Source of the DNA: Bilabrum cf. latius
Lineage: Eukaryota; Bigyra: Bicosoecida; Bigyra; Bicosoecida
Length of the DNA: 64,000 nucleotides
Direction of reading: 5' to 3'
Assembly: GCA_965178125.1 (NCBI GenBank)
Contig: OZ237739.1
Location: 1 to 64,000, forward strand
The notes below the pieces were generated by a model. That model did no database searches, was not told the origin of the DNA, and was given only the letters and a program-made list of their open reading frames with translations. A program made the translations under genes and the position numbers. Of the stretch, positions 33,745 to 44,721 are shown one piece after another. Positions within the stretch are counted from its first letter, which is position 1, and every line of letters starts with the position of its first letter.

Positions 33745-36700
33745 GGTTTTGTTCGTCCTAGATCAGCGCGTACACCTGACAGACAGACATCATCCCAAGG
33801 CGCCGGGCCAGACAGCAGTTCACACGGCTCTATCTCGAGTCGGAGTCCGAAACGGAAGGCTAGACGCACACAGGAGTCAAACAACGTGCGAATTGATGAC
33901 GCAACCTCCTCGTCCGAATAGAAAGTGCGGCCGAAACGGGCTGCATCCAAGGGAGTTGCGGGCGCCGTGCAAAAAGCGGCTGGTCGTGTTCCAAGCCATC
34001 CAACTTCAATTTCTACACCCAAGAGCAACCAACAGCTTCTTTTACCTTAGGGAGAACGTTCTGGTCGGGCGGGGTCTGAGGGAAACTCAACCAAAACCCC
34101 GCGCAGCACCCGCACCCCGGATGGTGGGGGGAGGTCGTCGAGGGGCAAGAAGAAGGGCGCCCGGCCGGCAAGCAGCGAGGACGAGGATGATGACGATGGG
34201 TTCGGCTTCGACCGTGAGAGCTTGGGCAGTGGAGGCGCGGCATCAACGAAGGTCGCTGCAAGCGGCCAGCCCCTGCGCAGCACCCGCACCCCGGATGGTG
34301 GGGGGAGGTCGTCGAGGGGCAAGAAGAAGGGCGCCCGGCCGGCAAGCAGCGAGGACGAGGATGATGACGATGGGTTCGGCTTCGACCGTGAGAGCTTGGG
34401 CAGTGGAGGCGCGGCATCAACGAAGGCCGCTGCAAGCGGCCAGCCCCTGCGCAGCACCCGCACCCCGGATGGTGGGGGGAGGTCGTCGAGGGGCAAGAAG
34501 AAGGGCGCCCGGCCGGCAAGCAGCGAGGACGAGGATGATGACGATGGGTTCGGCTTCGACCGTGAGAGCTTGGGCAGTGGAGGCGCGGCATCAACGAAGG
34601 CCGCTGCAAGCGGCCAGCCCCTGCGCAGCACCCGCACCCCGGATGGTGGGGGGAGGTCGTCGAGGGGCAAGAAGAAGGGCGCCCGGCCGGCAAGCAGCGA
34701 GGACGAGGATGATGACGATGGGTTCGGCTTCGACCGTGAGAGCTTGGGCAGTGGAGGCGCGGCATCAACGAAGGCCGCTGCAAGCGGCCAGCCCCTGCGC
34801 AGCACCCGCACCCCGGATGGTGGGGGGAGGTCGTCGAGGGGCAAGAAGAAGGGCGCCCGGCCGGCAAGCAGCGAGGACGAGGATGATGACGATGGGTTCG
34901 GCTTCGACCGTGAGAGCTTGGGCAGTGGAGGCGCGGCATCAACGAAGGCCGCTGCAAGCGGCCAGCCCCTGCGCAGCACCCGCACCCCGGATGGTGGGGG
35001 GAGGTTGTCGAGGGGCACGAAGAAGGGCGCCCGGCCGGCAAGCAGCGAGGACGAGGATGATGACGATGGGTTCGGCTTCGACCGTGAGAGCTTGGGCAGT
35101 GGAGGCGCGGCATCAACGAAGGCCGCTGCAAGCGGCCAGCCCCTGCGCAGCACCCGCACCCCGGATGGTGGGGGGAGGTCGTCGAGGGGCAAGAAGAAGG
35201 GCGCCCGGCCGGCAAGCAGCGAGGACGAGGATGATGACGACTACGGTGAGAGGGTAAGCACACCGCTGAAGTCAGCAGCTAGTGGTGCTGGAGCTAGCGA
35301 TCCTTCTTCAGATAGCGATGAGAACGTCGACGCTTCTGCTGGCTCCCTTGGCGTATTTCTACATTCTTAGCATACTAACAGTTCCCTGCAACGTGCAGAG
35401 AAAGGTGCAGCTCAGCTCTTGGAGTACATGGGTGCGGAGTTCAACTTGAACAACCTGCATGCTGTTTGGGAAGAGTTCATCAAGTCGCGCAAGGGTGAAC
35501 AGCCCGTTGCTCGTGGTGCCGGGAATAAGGCGGTCGAGAACATGTGCATCCTGGAATTGTCAGGTGGTGTGATTCGCGAGCTATTGCAGGCGAATGCTGT
35601 CATGCAGAAAGCCAAGGCGTCTTTCAAACTGGGTCCGAAGCACACCTGGAAGGCACAGGAAGCGAATGTATTCCTGCAGATTGCAGCATGGCTGCTAACG
35701 GACGAGGCCCAATTCTCTTACGGCTCCGTTGGCAAGCGGACAGGCATGCTGCAGTTCACAAGTATAGTCCCGTCTGCTGTTCAAGCGATGGTCAAGGCCG
35801 CGAGTAAGGGCGAAGGGACATCCTCCAAAGTGGCAACCTCAGCAACAACAAAGAAATCGGAGGATCGCCGAGTTTTGTGGGGCAGGTTTGGCCAATGGTT
35901 CCGGAAGGCACTGGAACAGGCGCGATCGGTAACCTCTCAGCTCAAGCAGAAGGTGTTGTCGTCGTCCGTCACTGGGAATGGGTCGCTAGTTTTCCACGTT
36001 GCAAGGGCTCTACATTCTGCCGCTTCGGACTTGCCTGGGCAGCACGAAGCTGTGGTTGGTGCATTGGGCACGCTGGTCGATTTCTTGAAGGGCGAAAAGA
36101 GCATGTCCGACAAGAAGAAGGCTCTAGCCCAGAATGTACGCAGTTCGCTGAAGCTCCAGGGAGCTGACATGCCATGGACCAAGGAGTGGATACAGTCGAT
36201 CCAAGCTTCTGTGCACAGGGCGGGTGATGGAGAGGCTGAGGTGCTCACAGGATCCATGTCAGTGCCTAAGGAGGTCATCAAGAAAAAAGGGAAAATGAAG
36301 GGCCAACGAGCGAAAAAAGCGACCAGCCATGGACCTGATCATATGGCTGCCTTGATTGAGCAGCATGCCCGCGGCAACGCCGCCATCCAGGAGGTCCTGC
36401 AACGGATCATGGGACCACCTGCAACCGACACCCAGCGTCCCCAGGATGAAGCAATGAAGGCTGCACAGAGGGATGGTACCAGTGGCCTATACCCCGGTGT
36501 GCTTCAGGCATTCCAGGCCCTGTGCGCTTATGCAGCGTCCGAGGAGACGGGGGAGGACCTGATGGAGCGGCTGCAAGAACCTCAGCTACAAGATGCTCTA
36601 GTGGCGCTGTCTGTTACGACGTCACAGGGACTAGTGCGCCTAATGATCACCCTGCCAAAAACGTTGACGGAGGTCAGCTACCGCGTCCTGGTGACCAGAC

Positions 36701-36897
36701 TGACCAGTCTCGCCGTGGAGGACTGGTCAGCTGAGGGAGTGACGCCAAAATCACAGCATGTGCTCCGGCAGGGTTTGGCGCTGCTCCTGCCGATCGTGGC
36801 AGAGTTTAAGACATGGGAAGAATTCAGCTCCAAGTGTCCAGAAATGCCAGATCCAGCAGCCATCGAAATGAGGAAGATGTTCGGGTCTGATGCATGA
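33745..36897 (+). CDS. Hypothetical nuclear-type protein with 58-residue tandem repeats (5' end not found)
   Basis: Unrecognised. The frame opens after a 3' splice site (taatcctcgcag, 33742-33744) and runs 1050 codons to TGA at 36895-36897, with three TAG codons (33919, about 34048, 35368). It has a basic Ser/Arg-rich part (SPKRKARRTQ, RPKRAASK), about 6.6 copies of a 58-residue repeat (174 bp; core RGKKKGARPASSEDEDDDDG), and a roughly 490-residue C-terminal region. That region is helical and non-repetitive (LEYMGAEFNLNNLHAVWEEF near its start, PDPAAIEMRKMFGSDA at the end). Just after the repeats, TACTAAC and a CAG lie near 35380-35398, but splicing there would break the frame. The acidic/basic repeat suggests chromatin or nucleolar binding; this is inference. 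Confidence 0.6.
34096..35245. repeat. 174-bp coding tandem repeat
   Basis: About 6.6 copies with successive units displaced by 174 bp (for example ttgggcagtgg at 34222, 34396, 34570). Copies are almost identical; one carries ttg for tcg and acg for aag. The unit is 58 codons, so the frame is kept. Confidence 0.9.
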
Positions 36898-37551
36898 TCC
36901 ACGCGTGACGCATTTCCACAGGTGGCCAATGCTGATGACTTTGGCCCATGAAAAATGTGAACCCAATTAAGGATAAGTCGAAGCCGCCGCTGGCCTTCGT
37001 ACCCATGTTTTGTTTATGTTGTATTTGTATGTTGTCTAGAAGTGAACGTGACTTTAAAAGCACTAGAGATCTACAGCGAACGAACGAACAAACGAATCTT
37101 GATATTCTCAGCATGAGGTCAAATCAAGTAGTAGACTTTCCGATCAACTGGCTGCGCTGAAGCCGCGAGCCCAGCTCGACGCGTACTCATGCATGTCAAA
37201 GAGTGGCCATTTCCGCAGCGAATTCGAGGACAAGTATCTTGTGATAGCCCGCTGCAGCTTCTCGCCGCGTGTCGCAAGAGAGCCCTAGCCATATCGACCT
37301 AATCCGCGCCCATCTTCAAACTGGTCCTGCATATTCTGGTCTGTATACTCAGCAAACTGGTCTTCTGGTATCTACCTAACGTAGGACGCATCAGTTGACG
37401 TTGGGCTCTACGGACAATGCCTTGATGAGTTATCCGGTTCCTGCAGAACAATTTCATGTGTGGCTTCGTCCACCTTCCAGCGAGCTTCATTTAGGGCTTC
37501 CATTTCAGTAGGAAACCCCTTGGTATTCCTTGGAACCTCAACCGATCGCAC
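36898..37551. other. Intergenic region beside the transposase gene
   Basis: No gene seen. It includes a short gaacgaacgaacaaacgaa run near 37077. I looked for a terminal inverted repeat matching sequence beyond 39212 and could not identify one by eye. Confidence 0.4.
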
Positions 37552-39212
37552 CTACCTGGCAGTCAACGAGCGCAGCTCTCCTGTCGCAGCACGTAGAGTT
37601 TCAGCGTGCAGCCTCATCTCGGTACTCAAGAAAGATGTCCCCTCGAAGCTTCGAATTATTGCCTCTCTGGACAGTTCCTGGAAGTGGTACTTTCCGTCAG
37701 TCCCTTTCCTCAGCTCAGAGAGAGCACCGAATGGCAAGGGGGCATAGCTGCCGTCGTGCGACGCAGTGATATCGAATCTGGTCGCACCATCTCGCACAGC
37801 CTGCATGAGAGCAACCACCCAGGCAGGTCGTGCCCAGTCGATTGGGTCATCCATATCGGCATACTTGGGCACCAAACGTAGGAAATTGTTCAGTACAACC
37901 GTGATCAAAGACTGGTAGTACGCCTGATCGTACTAACGTGTTGTGTCTCGCATTTTGCCAAAACGGCTCTTCAGGATTCCGAAACCGTGCTCCACAATTA
38001 CTCTAAATCCACTAAGCACTGCGTTTGCTTTGGCAACGAGTGCTGCCCAAGCCACGGAAGATTTCTAGCCTAAAATCTTCTTTCCCTGAGCTGCTGCAGG
38101 CTTCAGCAGACAGGCGCTTCTGCTGTATGCACTATCGCCGATAATCCAGAGTGGGGTGCCAGTATGAACCGGGAAAGGATACTCACCCGACTCAAATCGC
38201 TATTTCAAGAAACTTCGGGAGTTTTTCATCGTAGCGCGGCCATTTACGCGGACCGTTTCGAACCTGTCCGCTAGCGCCTTCGCCATCTGTTTGTGGAATG
38301 AATGCTTCTTGAGCAGAGTCGAATCGTGCACTGAAGCAGAGTATCCGATACAGGCGTCCCTTACTATCCGCCTACAGTCCGTTATTGCAGAAATGGTCAT
38401 GCCAACTCCCTTGTGTCCCATTAGGTGCCTTTCACCGTCAGTAGGCGCACCGCACGGCACGAAGCAGCCGTCAGTGGCCATGAGGCACCCTGGAATGCAC
38501 GAATCGAATGTACTTGTATAAAGTCCGAGTCGAAGCAGCTCCCTGCCACGCGGCAAAGCGACGCAACGCGAAGCAAGACTATTGTCTGGTTTGCCTTCCA
38601 TCGCCATTCCCTCATCAACAGACATGCGTCGCTCGGTGAGCAGCCCGAATATTGCTCGAGAGACCATTACAAAAGCGTTGGTCATCTAGGGTTTTGGGAT
38701 ACCCCAGCTAGTCTCCGCCATTCGGTATCCACCTTCTGCGCCATAGGAGCTGAGCAATGCACTCGCAGAAGAACAGCATATGCACGGCGCCAACAAGGCA
38801 CAAGATGAACCCGGTAAATCTTACTGTTTCTAAGTGTTGCTAGAAAGAGGGTTATCGTTTGATCGATCGAAAGCAATCGGGGGCGTCCGGTCCGCCGCTT
38901 CCAGGCTGGCTCGAGCCACGGCAGGATACACAGCTTGAGCGCTTTGAACTGGTCTGGCGTAAATCCCGTCGTGTTAAAGAATCTAATGTCTTCAAAAACA
39001 CCAGGAGGCTGTATGGTGCCATTCTCACGGGTACCTTTGAGCTGCTACACCCTAGCAGGGTCCCGTTCGTACCTCCCTCGCATGTCTGCTTGGGCATCTG
39101 CTTCTTTGCGCTAACGATCGAACTCTACGACTATGGTAACGTAAAGTTGATTGTTCAAATTAATTAACGCAAGCAAAAGCACTATCAGTAGGGCCTTGTT
39201 GCCTCGTGGCAT
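37552..39212 (-). mobile_element. Harbinger/PIF-like DDE transposase gene, intact
   Basis: DNA transposon transposase of the DDE_Tnp_4 type. Exon 1 (38825-39212, ATG at 39212) encodes a basic region and an HTH segment (LEPAWKRRTGRPRLLSIDQT). An 89-nt intron (38736-38824, gtaaga...gcgcag) is removed in phase 1. Exon 2 gives GGYRMAETSWGIPKP-TAG-MTNAF, then PGCLMATDG (Asp218), SVHDSTLLKKHS, WIIGDSAYS (Asp330) and RVIVEHGFGILKSRF (Glu378): a complete DDE triad. The 523-aa frame holds six TAG and ends in TGA. With TAG as a stop it would look like a dead fragment. Terminal inverted repeats and target duplication were not found by eye. Confidence 0.82.
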
Positions 39213-39397
39213 GCTGGTTGAAACTAACCCAGAAAATTTAATTCGAACCGAGCACGAAATTGGATTAAAATGTGCAATTTAATTATTAATTTAATCCGGA
39301 TTCGGAGTTTCGAGACAGCACTTCATTCGTTCGCCACCACTTCTCGAAAGAGACAGTTTCAGGCTAACACAAACATACTGAGTTGACATCTTATCTC

Positions 39398-39670
39398 ATG
39401 GCAAGCGTCGCTAGCGTTGTGGAACATAATCCGGAGGTGTGTTTCAAGTTTTTCTTGTTTTCGGCTCTCATGGTAGTAGCGCCTGCTGTTTGTTTTGCTG
39501 TTGCATGGCAGGTCTTCGAGACAACTGTTGACCAAGCAGGAGTTGCCGCGTTTGTGTCTGTGAATATTGTCATGGCAGCCTACGTAGTTATGGCTGTGTA
39601 TGAAAAGCCGCCGGAGAGCACAACACCCGCAAAGCGGCCAGTGGTCGCCAGCGAGAAGAAAGGCCAGTGA
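39398..39670 (+). CDS. VMA21-like V-ATPase assembly factor
   Basis: Small ER membrane chaperone for assembly of the V-ATPase Vo sector. The 90-aa protein (from ATG 39398) has two membrane helices: FKFFLFSALMVVAPAVCFAV, then after a short loop VAAFVSVNIVMAAYVVMAVY. A hydrophilic Lys-rich tail (SEKKGQ) would suit ER retrieval. This two-helix, roughly 100-residue layout with a Pro in helix 1 is typical of VMA21, but sequence identity in the family is low. Stop TGA, no TAG. Its stop codon lies 3 bp from that of the gene on the other strand. Confidence 0.65.
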   Translation: MASVASVVEHNPEVCFKFFLFSALMVVAPAVCFAVAWQVFETTVDQAGVAAFVSVNIVMAAYVVMAVYEKPPESTTPAKRPVVASEKKGQ

Positions 39671-39673
39671 AGC

Positions 39674-41407
39674 TCAGGTGCTGCCCCCTAGTCCCCCGAC
39701 CCAGTCCAGCAGGTCATCAACATCATCAACCTTGGGACTTGCCTAGGTGCCATCCGGATGGGCTTGTTCGTCTTGCTGCTGCTACGACTGCGGCGGTGGC
39801 GATGCAGCCCCGCGATCTCCGACAGCCTCTCGCCCGGCTTTGGCTTTGCTCGCATTGCTCTGGATGGCTCGCATGCGCAAGTACGCCGACCGAGATGCGG
39901 CTGCCACAGCAGCAGGCAATGGGGCCGCCTTGCTCCTGACGGGTTTGTGACCAGAGTCGCTGCCCCCGCTGCCAGGAGCCGATTTGCCCTCGGACGACTG
40001 ATCGCCAGTCGGGATCCTGCCCGAATACATGAGTTTGTCAGCAGTGGGAGCAGCCATCGGTGCTACAGTGCCCACGGCTGGATTGGCGCCGCTGCCACTG
40101 GCACTGGCCACAGACCCGGTGCTGTCGTGGCCCTGGGCAGGAGCCCCCTTGAGCCGACTGACCTCCTCCTCCAGCTGCCGCTGGGCGTGGGCCTGCTCCG
40201 CGAGCGCCGTGGACAGCCGGGCCTGCTCCTCGGCCTGTGTGGCAAGGAGCTGCAGCAGCTGCTGCACGTCCACACCAGTGCTAGTGCTAGCGCTAGTGTT
40301 GGTAGCCTGTGCTGCCTGTGTGCCCTGGGCCTAGGGCCCGCGCTCCCGCTGCCACCCGTTCCGCTGCAAAGATAGCGGAGTCCCTGATGGTGACCCGCTC
40401 GGGGGGTCGCGGGAACCTCCCCAACGCCGGCCGGCGGCATCAAACGGTTGGCTCTGGCCACGGTACATTGGCGTGTCGGGTTGTCCCCGCCCCTCTTCCG
40501 GACTGTAGAATCCCTCCGGTGCCCCCGCAGTGCCATGCACCTCACCCCGACTCCCCGGCCGCAGGGCCTCCTCCCCGACAGTCCCCCGGAGCGCGCTCTC
40601 GATGCGCCGCCTCCGGTCGAGGTCTGCAGCTGACAGAACGGAGGACACGGAGCCCCGCCTAGCACTGGCACTGGCACTGGCACTAGCACCAGCACCAGCA
40701 CGGGGCCCAAACCCAGGGCTGGCTGACTGCGAGGGTTCACCCGCGTCTACTCGGATGGGGGAGCGGGGCGGCGACAGCGCGGAGGATCCGGGTGGAGGAG
40801 AGGAGCGGGGGCGGCCCTGATTCTGGGACTGCCGGGACTGGGTACTTGCCCGAGCCTGTGGGCTGGGGCTGGGTTCAGGTCGCCCGCTGGCAAGCTGTTG
40901 TTGATGTGCTTGAGCTTGTGCTTGATCCAGAGCTCCAGTCCTATCCATCCGCTCTTTCCCCCACTGCGATGCCTCTTTCGCTCTCCCACTCGCCCACACA
41001 GCCCGCTTCCTCTCCAGTTCTGCCAGCCTGTCAGCCGCCGAGGCAGGCGCCCGCGTGCCACTCCCACTCCCAGTCCCTACTCCTGCCCCAGTCCCTGTCG
41101 CCATCCCTGTCCCTGTCCCTGCCCCAGCCCCCCACCCCGCCCCTTCACCTCCAGCAGCACCCGCGTTGCTCGAGCCCCCCTTGGCCAGAACCGAGGCGGG
41201 CAGCTCCACCCCGCCGCTCGTGCGCACCACCAGTCTCCCCCGCCCGCTTGCCGGGTCCCGCACCTCTGCCACCCGTGCGCTCAGCAGGGCCAGCTGCACC
41301 GCACGGGTCTCCGCGCTCGCGCCTTGGACCCCCGCGCTGCCGTCCAGCTCGGCTCGAGCTCGTGCCTGCGCACCACGGAGCCGCGCCTGCAGCTGATCGC
41401 GATTCAT
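39674..41407 (-). CDS. Hypothetical low-complexity protein with coiled coil and acidic C-terminal motif
   Basis: Family not recognised. The 577-aa frame reads through three TAG codons (40331, 39782, about 39740) to TGA at 39674-39676. The N-terminal ~100 residues are helical (MNRDQLQARLRGAQARARAE). A Gly/Ser/Thr/Ala-rich middle follows, with a helix ADRLAELERKRAVWASGRAKE. A coiled coil starts VDVQQLLQLLATQAEEQARL, and the extreme C-terminus is VDDVDDLLDWVGGLGG. This compact acidic-hydrophobic ending looks like a binding motif and appears only after reading through two TAGs. Tail-to-tail with the VMA21-like gene, 3 bp apart. Confidence 0.6.
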
Positions 41408-42168
41408 CTCTCCGCGGGGCGCTGGCTCATGCTCGCCGGCGACGGCCGAGCCAGCTTGCTGTGGCCTCCAAGTGGCTGGGACCCTGCTGTCGGCAGCTCT
41501 GGCGGGCAGTCGTGGCGCACGAGAGTAAGTCTGCTATGATGCATCTTCACTAGCTCCAACAGAGCGCTCCTGTCGAGCACGTGAGGTGGAGGCAAGTACG
41601 GGAGGCTCCGCCCGGGCCCAAGACGGGGTATGACCAGGATGACTGCCCGCTCTGCGCAATGCACCACGCTCAGCGCCTGCAAGTGCATGTGTAGCCTAGC
41701 GTATCGCAGTACGCATGGCACCAGGGGGCTGTCGTTTCGCCGACGGCCAGCGAGATTGTGCCTGCCCCATGGCGCTTCGCCCTGCCGCCGCGATCCTCCG
41801 CCTTCCACGAGCTCTATCCGCTACCCCACCGCGCTGGAATCCGCGAGAATTTTGAGATAGGCTACGTAATCGACTTGCATTCTAATGTGAGGTTGCTGAG
41901 CTTGGCATTTGCATCCTGACTGGCGGACGACTTTCAATCCGTTGCTGTGCATCCTCCGAGAAGGTCGAGAAGGACCCAGGAGACACCAAGCTTCTCGGCG
42001 TTGCCGCCCCCTCTGAGTACGCATGTTGAGGTGGAACGTGTGCGGATGGGTTTTTGCCCTGCCTCGCCCATGCCTAGTCTTGACTTTCGCGGATGTGACC
42101 TGGAGCAGGAGCAATGCCAGGGCGCACCAGGGGCCCATCACGCCTGGTGCCAAAGCTTCTGCCCGCAT
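41404..42168 (-). CDS. Hypothetical protein with possible signal peptide, doubtful
   Basis: One frame from 42168 to TGA at 41404-41406 with a single TAG (41821). The start region, GPWCALALLLLQVTSA, would make a signal peptide or anchor, followed by a His/Arg/Lys-rich stretch and no recognised domain. The stop overlaps the next gene's start codon (ATGA). Base composition is less coding-like than its neighbours, and an intron could lie inside. It may be a mis-joined set of exons or chance. Confidence 0.32.
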
Positions 42169-42652
42169 ACTAGGCTTTCATTTTGAACAACTGATATTCT
42201 TGCCATGGTCCAAGGTACATTACGGGCTACTGACGCTGCAAGAAACAGGCCCATGCTGGCAGAACCCGGAATGCGCTCCAAGCAACGCTGCACGCTGCGT
42301 TAGGACAGTACCTGTGGCAGTCTCAAGTTTCACGTTTAGTTCTAATTTGGGATTCAACACATACAAGCGAGCCTACAAGGAGCCACACGGCAGAAACAGT
42401 GAAGGGAAACAGAGTAACGCAAAGACCATGCAGAAGCGCTGGACCGGGGCAGTGCAGGCCATGGCGGCAGCTGGCTGGCGCTGGCCCACTACTGAGCAAT
42501 GCACTGCTGCAGCAGCTGCGACCGATCCTGTGCGAACCGCTCCGACTTCGCTCGGGCCGGTGCTTGGTGGTCCTGCTGGTGTGAGCGATCGCGGGTCCGA
42601 GGTGCTGCACGTGAGGCTCGCGTGGCGCCGATCCTTTTGCGTCCAGCGCCGG
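42169..42652. other. Downstream flank of the phosphatase gene, no gene seen
   Basis: Sequence past the purple acid phosphatase stop. Overlapping frames here lack recognisable features. Confidence 0.35.
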
Positions 42653-44598
42653 TCACTGCGACGAAGGGATCGGGAACGGCCCGTGGTTCTCCTGCACGAA
42701 GTGCACCGTATCGATGACATCCCCCGAGGGAGTCTGCACGAAGCTCCAGTCCGCATGGGACCCGTTCAGCACCTCGAGCACGCCGAACCCGTACACGTTG
42801 GCCTGGAAGGCAGACCACGCGGGAGGGTTGGGCCCCCACTTGTCCTAAAGCTCAGGACAGCCTGCTGCACCTGTAATAATATGCGTCTGCGATGTCGATG
42901 CAAATGCCATGATGCGCGGATGGTGTGCAGGAGCGAGTCAAGCCGAGGACAGCACAAATGGGGTGCAGCCAGGCAGGCAGGCAGCCAGGCAGGACTCACG
43001 GGCAGGCCCGGGTTCTCGTAGGGCTTGGGTCCGCCCTCGAAGGTCTCGTTCCACACCGGGTACGTGCGGCTGTACGAGTGCTCGTGCGCGGCGAATGCCA
43101 AGTCCACGCCGTACTTCATGGCCAGGGGCTCGAGGCCGTATGTGCCGTTGCGGATGACGCTGCGCTCCCCGTGGTGGCAGTCGTCGTTGTCGTCGCTGCG
43201 GTGTGAGGTCGACTATGGGGAAATGTACGGCTTGTTGCGAGTGTGCGCGTGACCGTCCCGACATGGGGCAGTGGTTAGCGAGAGTGCGCAAGCTAGACCT
43301 ATGCCTCTCTCACTTGGGCGCGCACATCATGGGCCGATGGAAGCACATGGCCATCCACCCGGGCCCCGATCCCTGCTGCCTGGCCTGGTTGGCCCTCTGC
43401 AGGTCCTCCTCCAGCCAGGCGTACTGCTGGGGGAGCATGTCCTTGCCGTGGGCACCAGAGTAGAAGTACACCTCCGAGCTGATCATGGAGAAGTGTGCGT
43501 GACCCAGGTCCAGGGAATGGTAGAGGGAGCCTCCTGTGGTCTTGGACCAGCTGTTGGTGGGCATGGCCGGGAACCTGGCGCGGTACTGCTTGAAATCTGC
43601 GAGGAGGAGGAGGAGGAGGAGGGCGGGTGCGCGTGCGTGTTTTCGGGCAAGGTGGAAGAGTCGAGTCGCGTTGCAGGTGCTTGCCATGCCATTCGGTTTT
43701 TGATGGATGATAGCTAGTGGAGCCATTGTCCCGCTCGTGCGAAAGGCACCGCAGGTGGAAGCTCAGCTTCCATTCCACCCGACAACCTGCCTGCCTCACC
43801 CTCGTCTGCCTCGTGGTTGCCAGGGTCCGTGTGGTAAGGCACGATTGCGGCGATGTCCTGGATCGTCTGCATCCACGTGTCTCCAAGATGGCCACTCTCG
43901 TCGTGCAAGTCGTCTGCGATGTCGATGCAAATGCCATGATGCGCGGATGGTGTGCAGGAGCGAGTCAAGCCGAGCACAGCGCTGTGGGGTGCATGCAGCC
44001 AGGCAGGACTCACAGGCGAAGTCGCCGCAATGGAGGATGGCGTCAATCTTGCCGTTTTCCGCGTAGTCCTTCAAGATAGGGAGGCTGACTTCATTGACGA
44101 GGCCCATATCACCGAAAATGGCGATCCGTGGCTACCAGTCCATCGTATCAGGTGCGGTTTTGAAGTGATATTGTGGGGAAATCGCGCTTGATCCCGCCGA
44201 AAAGCAGCCAACTTCATAATCATATGCGGTCTCTGGCTTCAAGCCGGACAACTTTACCTGCTCGATCCGTAAATGGGCAGCATAGGTTCGTACAAGGTGC
44301 TGCACCTTCAGTTGCACTTTCAGCTGAATCGCATACAAAAGTGCTCAGTGCTCACCACATGGATGGTTTGGGTGGGCGCATCGAATGGATTTGAAGTTCC
44401 ATTTTGGATCTTCCATTCCTGCTGGCCTTTGACCCCAAAGCGTACCTGGGTGCAGGTCATGTTCGGGGTCGACCAGGTGATATGCATTGATGAGGCGGCG
44501 CCTGCGTCTCCATAGTTGATGTGCAGTTGCCAGGGTGTAATGTCAGCAGATCGTACTAAAGCGCTGCAAAGAGCAAGCACGACAAGGCTAGAGCGCAT
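42653..44598 (-). CDS. Secreted purple acid phosphatase (metallophosphoesterase), six exons
   Basis: Binuclear-metal phosphatase releasing phosphate from organic esters outside the cell or in the vacuole. Exons: 44356-44598, 44014-44299, 43800-43913, 43314-43596, 43000-43195, 42653-42886; phases agree throughout, giving 451 aa. A signal peptide (MRSSLVVLALCSALVRSA) precedes a fibronectin-like domain and the catalytic domain. All five metal motifs are present: GDMG (Asp145), GDFAYD (Asp174, Tyr177), GNHE (Asn209, His210), FHRP (His301) and AHEHSY (His346, His348). Two TAG codons occur (W-TAG-PRIAIFGD and PEL-TAG-DKW); the stop is TGA. Introns 2 and 5 are near copies of each other. Confidence 0.93.
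42887..42999 (-). other. Intron 5 of the phosphatase gene, introner-like copy A
   Basis: 113-nt intron, gtgagtcctgcctggctgcc...catcgacatcgcag. From 'ctcggcttgactcgctcc' to the 3' end it is identical to intron 2 of the same gene; the 5' 19 nt also match. Confidence 0.85.
43914..44013 (-). other. Intron 2 of the phosphatase gene, introner-like copy B
   Basis: 100-nt intron matching intron 5 end to end except for a few substitutions and a gap of about 13 nt near the 5' third. The flanking exons are unrelated, so the similarity stops at the splice sites. Confidence 0.85.
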
Positions 44599-44721
44599 TT
44601 TGTTAGGCGTGTGGACCGAGCCAGAATAAAGCTAAATCGGATTCTTGGCCCATTTATTATAGGGTGCCATTATTCGACAGCTTAGCGTTTTCCTATTGTT
44701 TTGCCCCATTGGGAGCACGCA
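44599..44721. promoter_or_regulatory. Presumed bidirectional promoter, phosphatase / SLY1
   Basis: Divergent start codons are 123 bp apart. The interval is AT-rich (atttattatagg near 44651), but no defined element can be assigned. Confidence 0.45.

Noticed and set aside
33704-35263. Long Arg-rich plus frame (517 aa) and two minus-strand frames of about 400 aa
   Set aside because: Other frames of the 174-bp repeat. The chosen frame continues on both sides of the repeat and has the terminal TGA.
35353-35398. 46-nt intron with TACTAAC and CAG after the 174-bp repeats
   Set aside because: Removing it shifts the frame away from the downstream coding region, while reading the TAG at 35368 as Gln keeps it.
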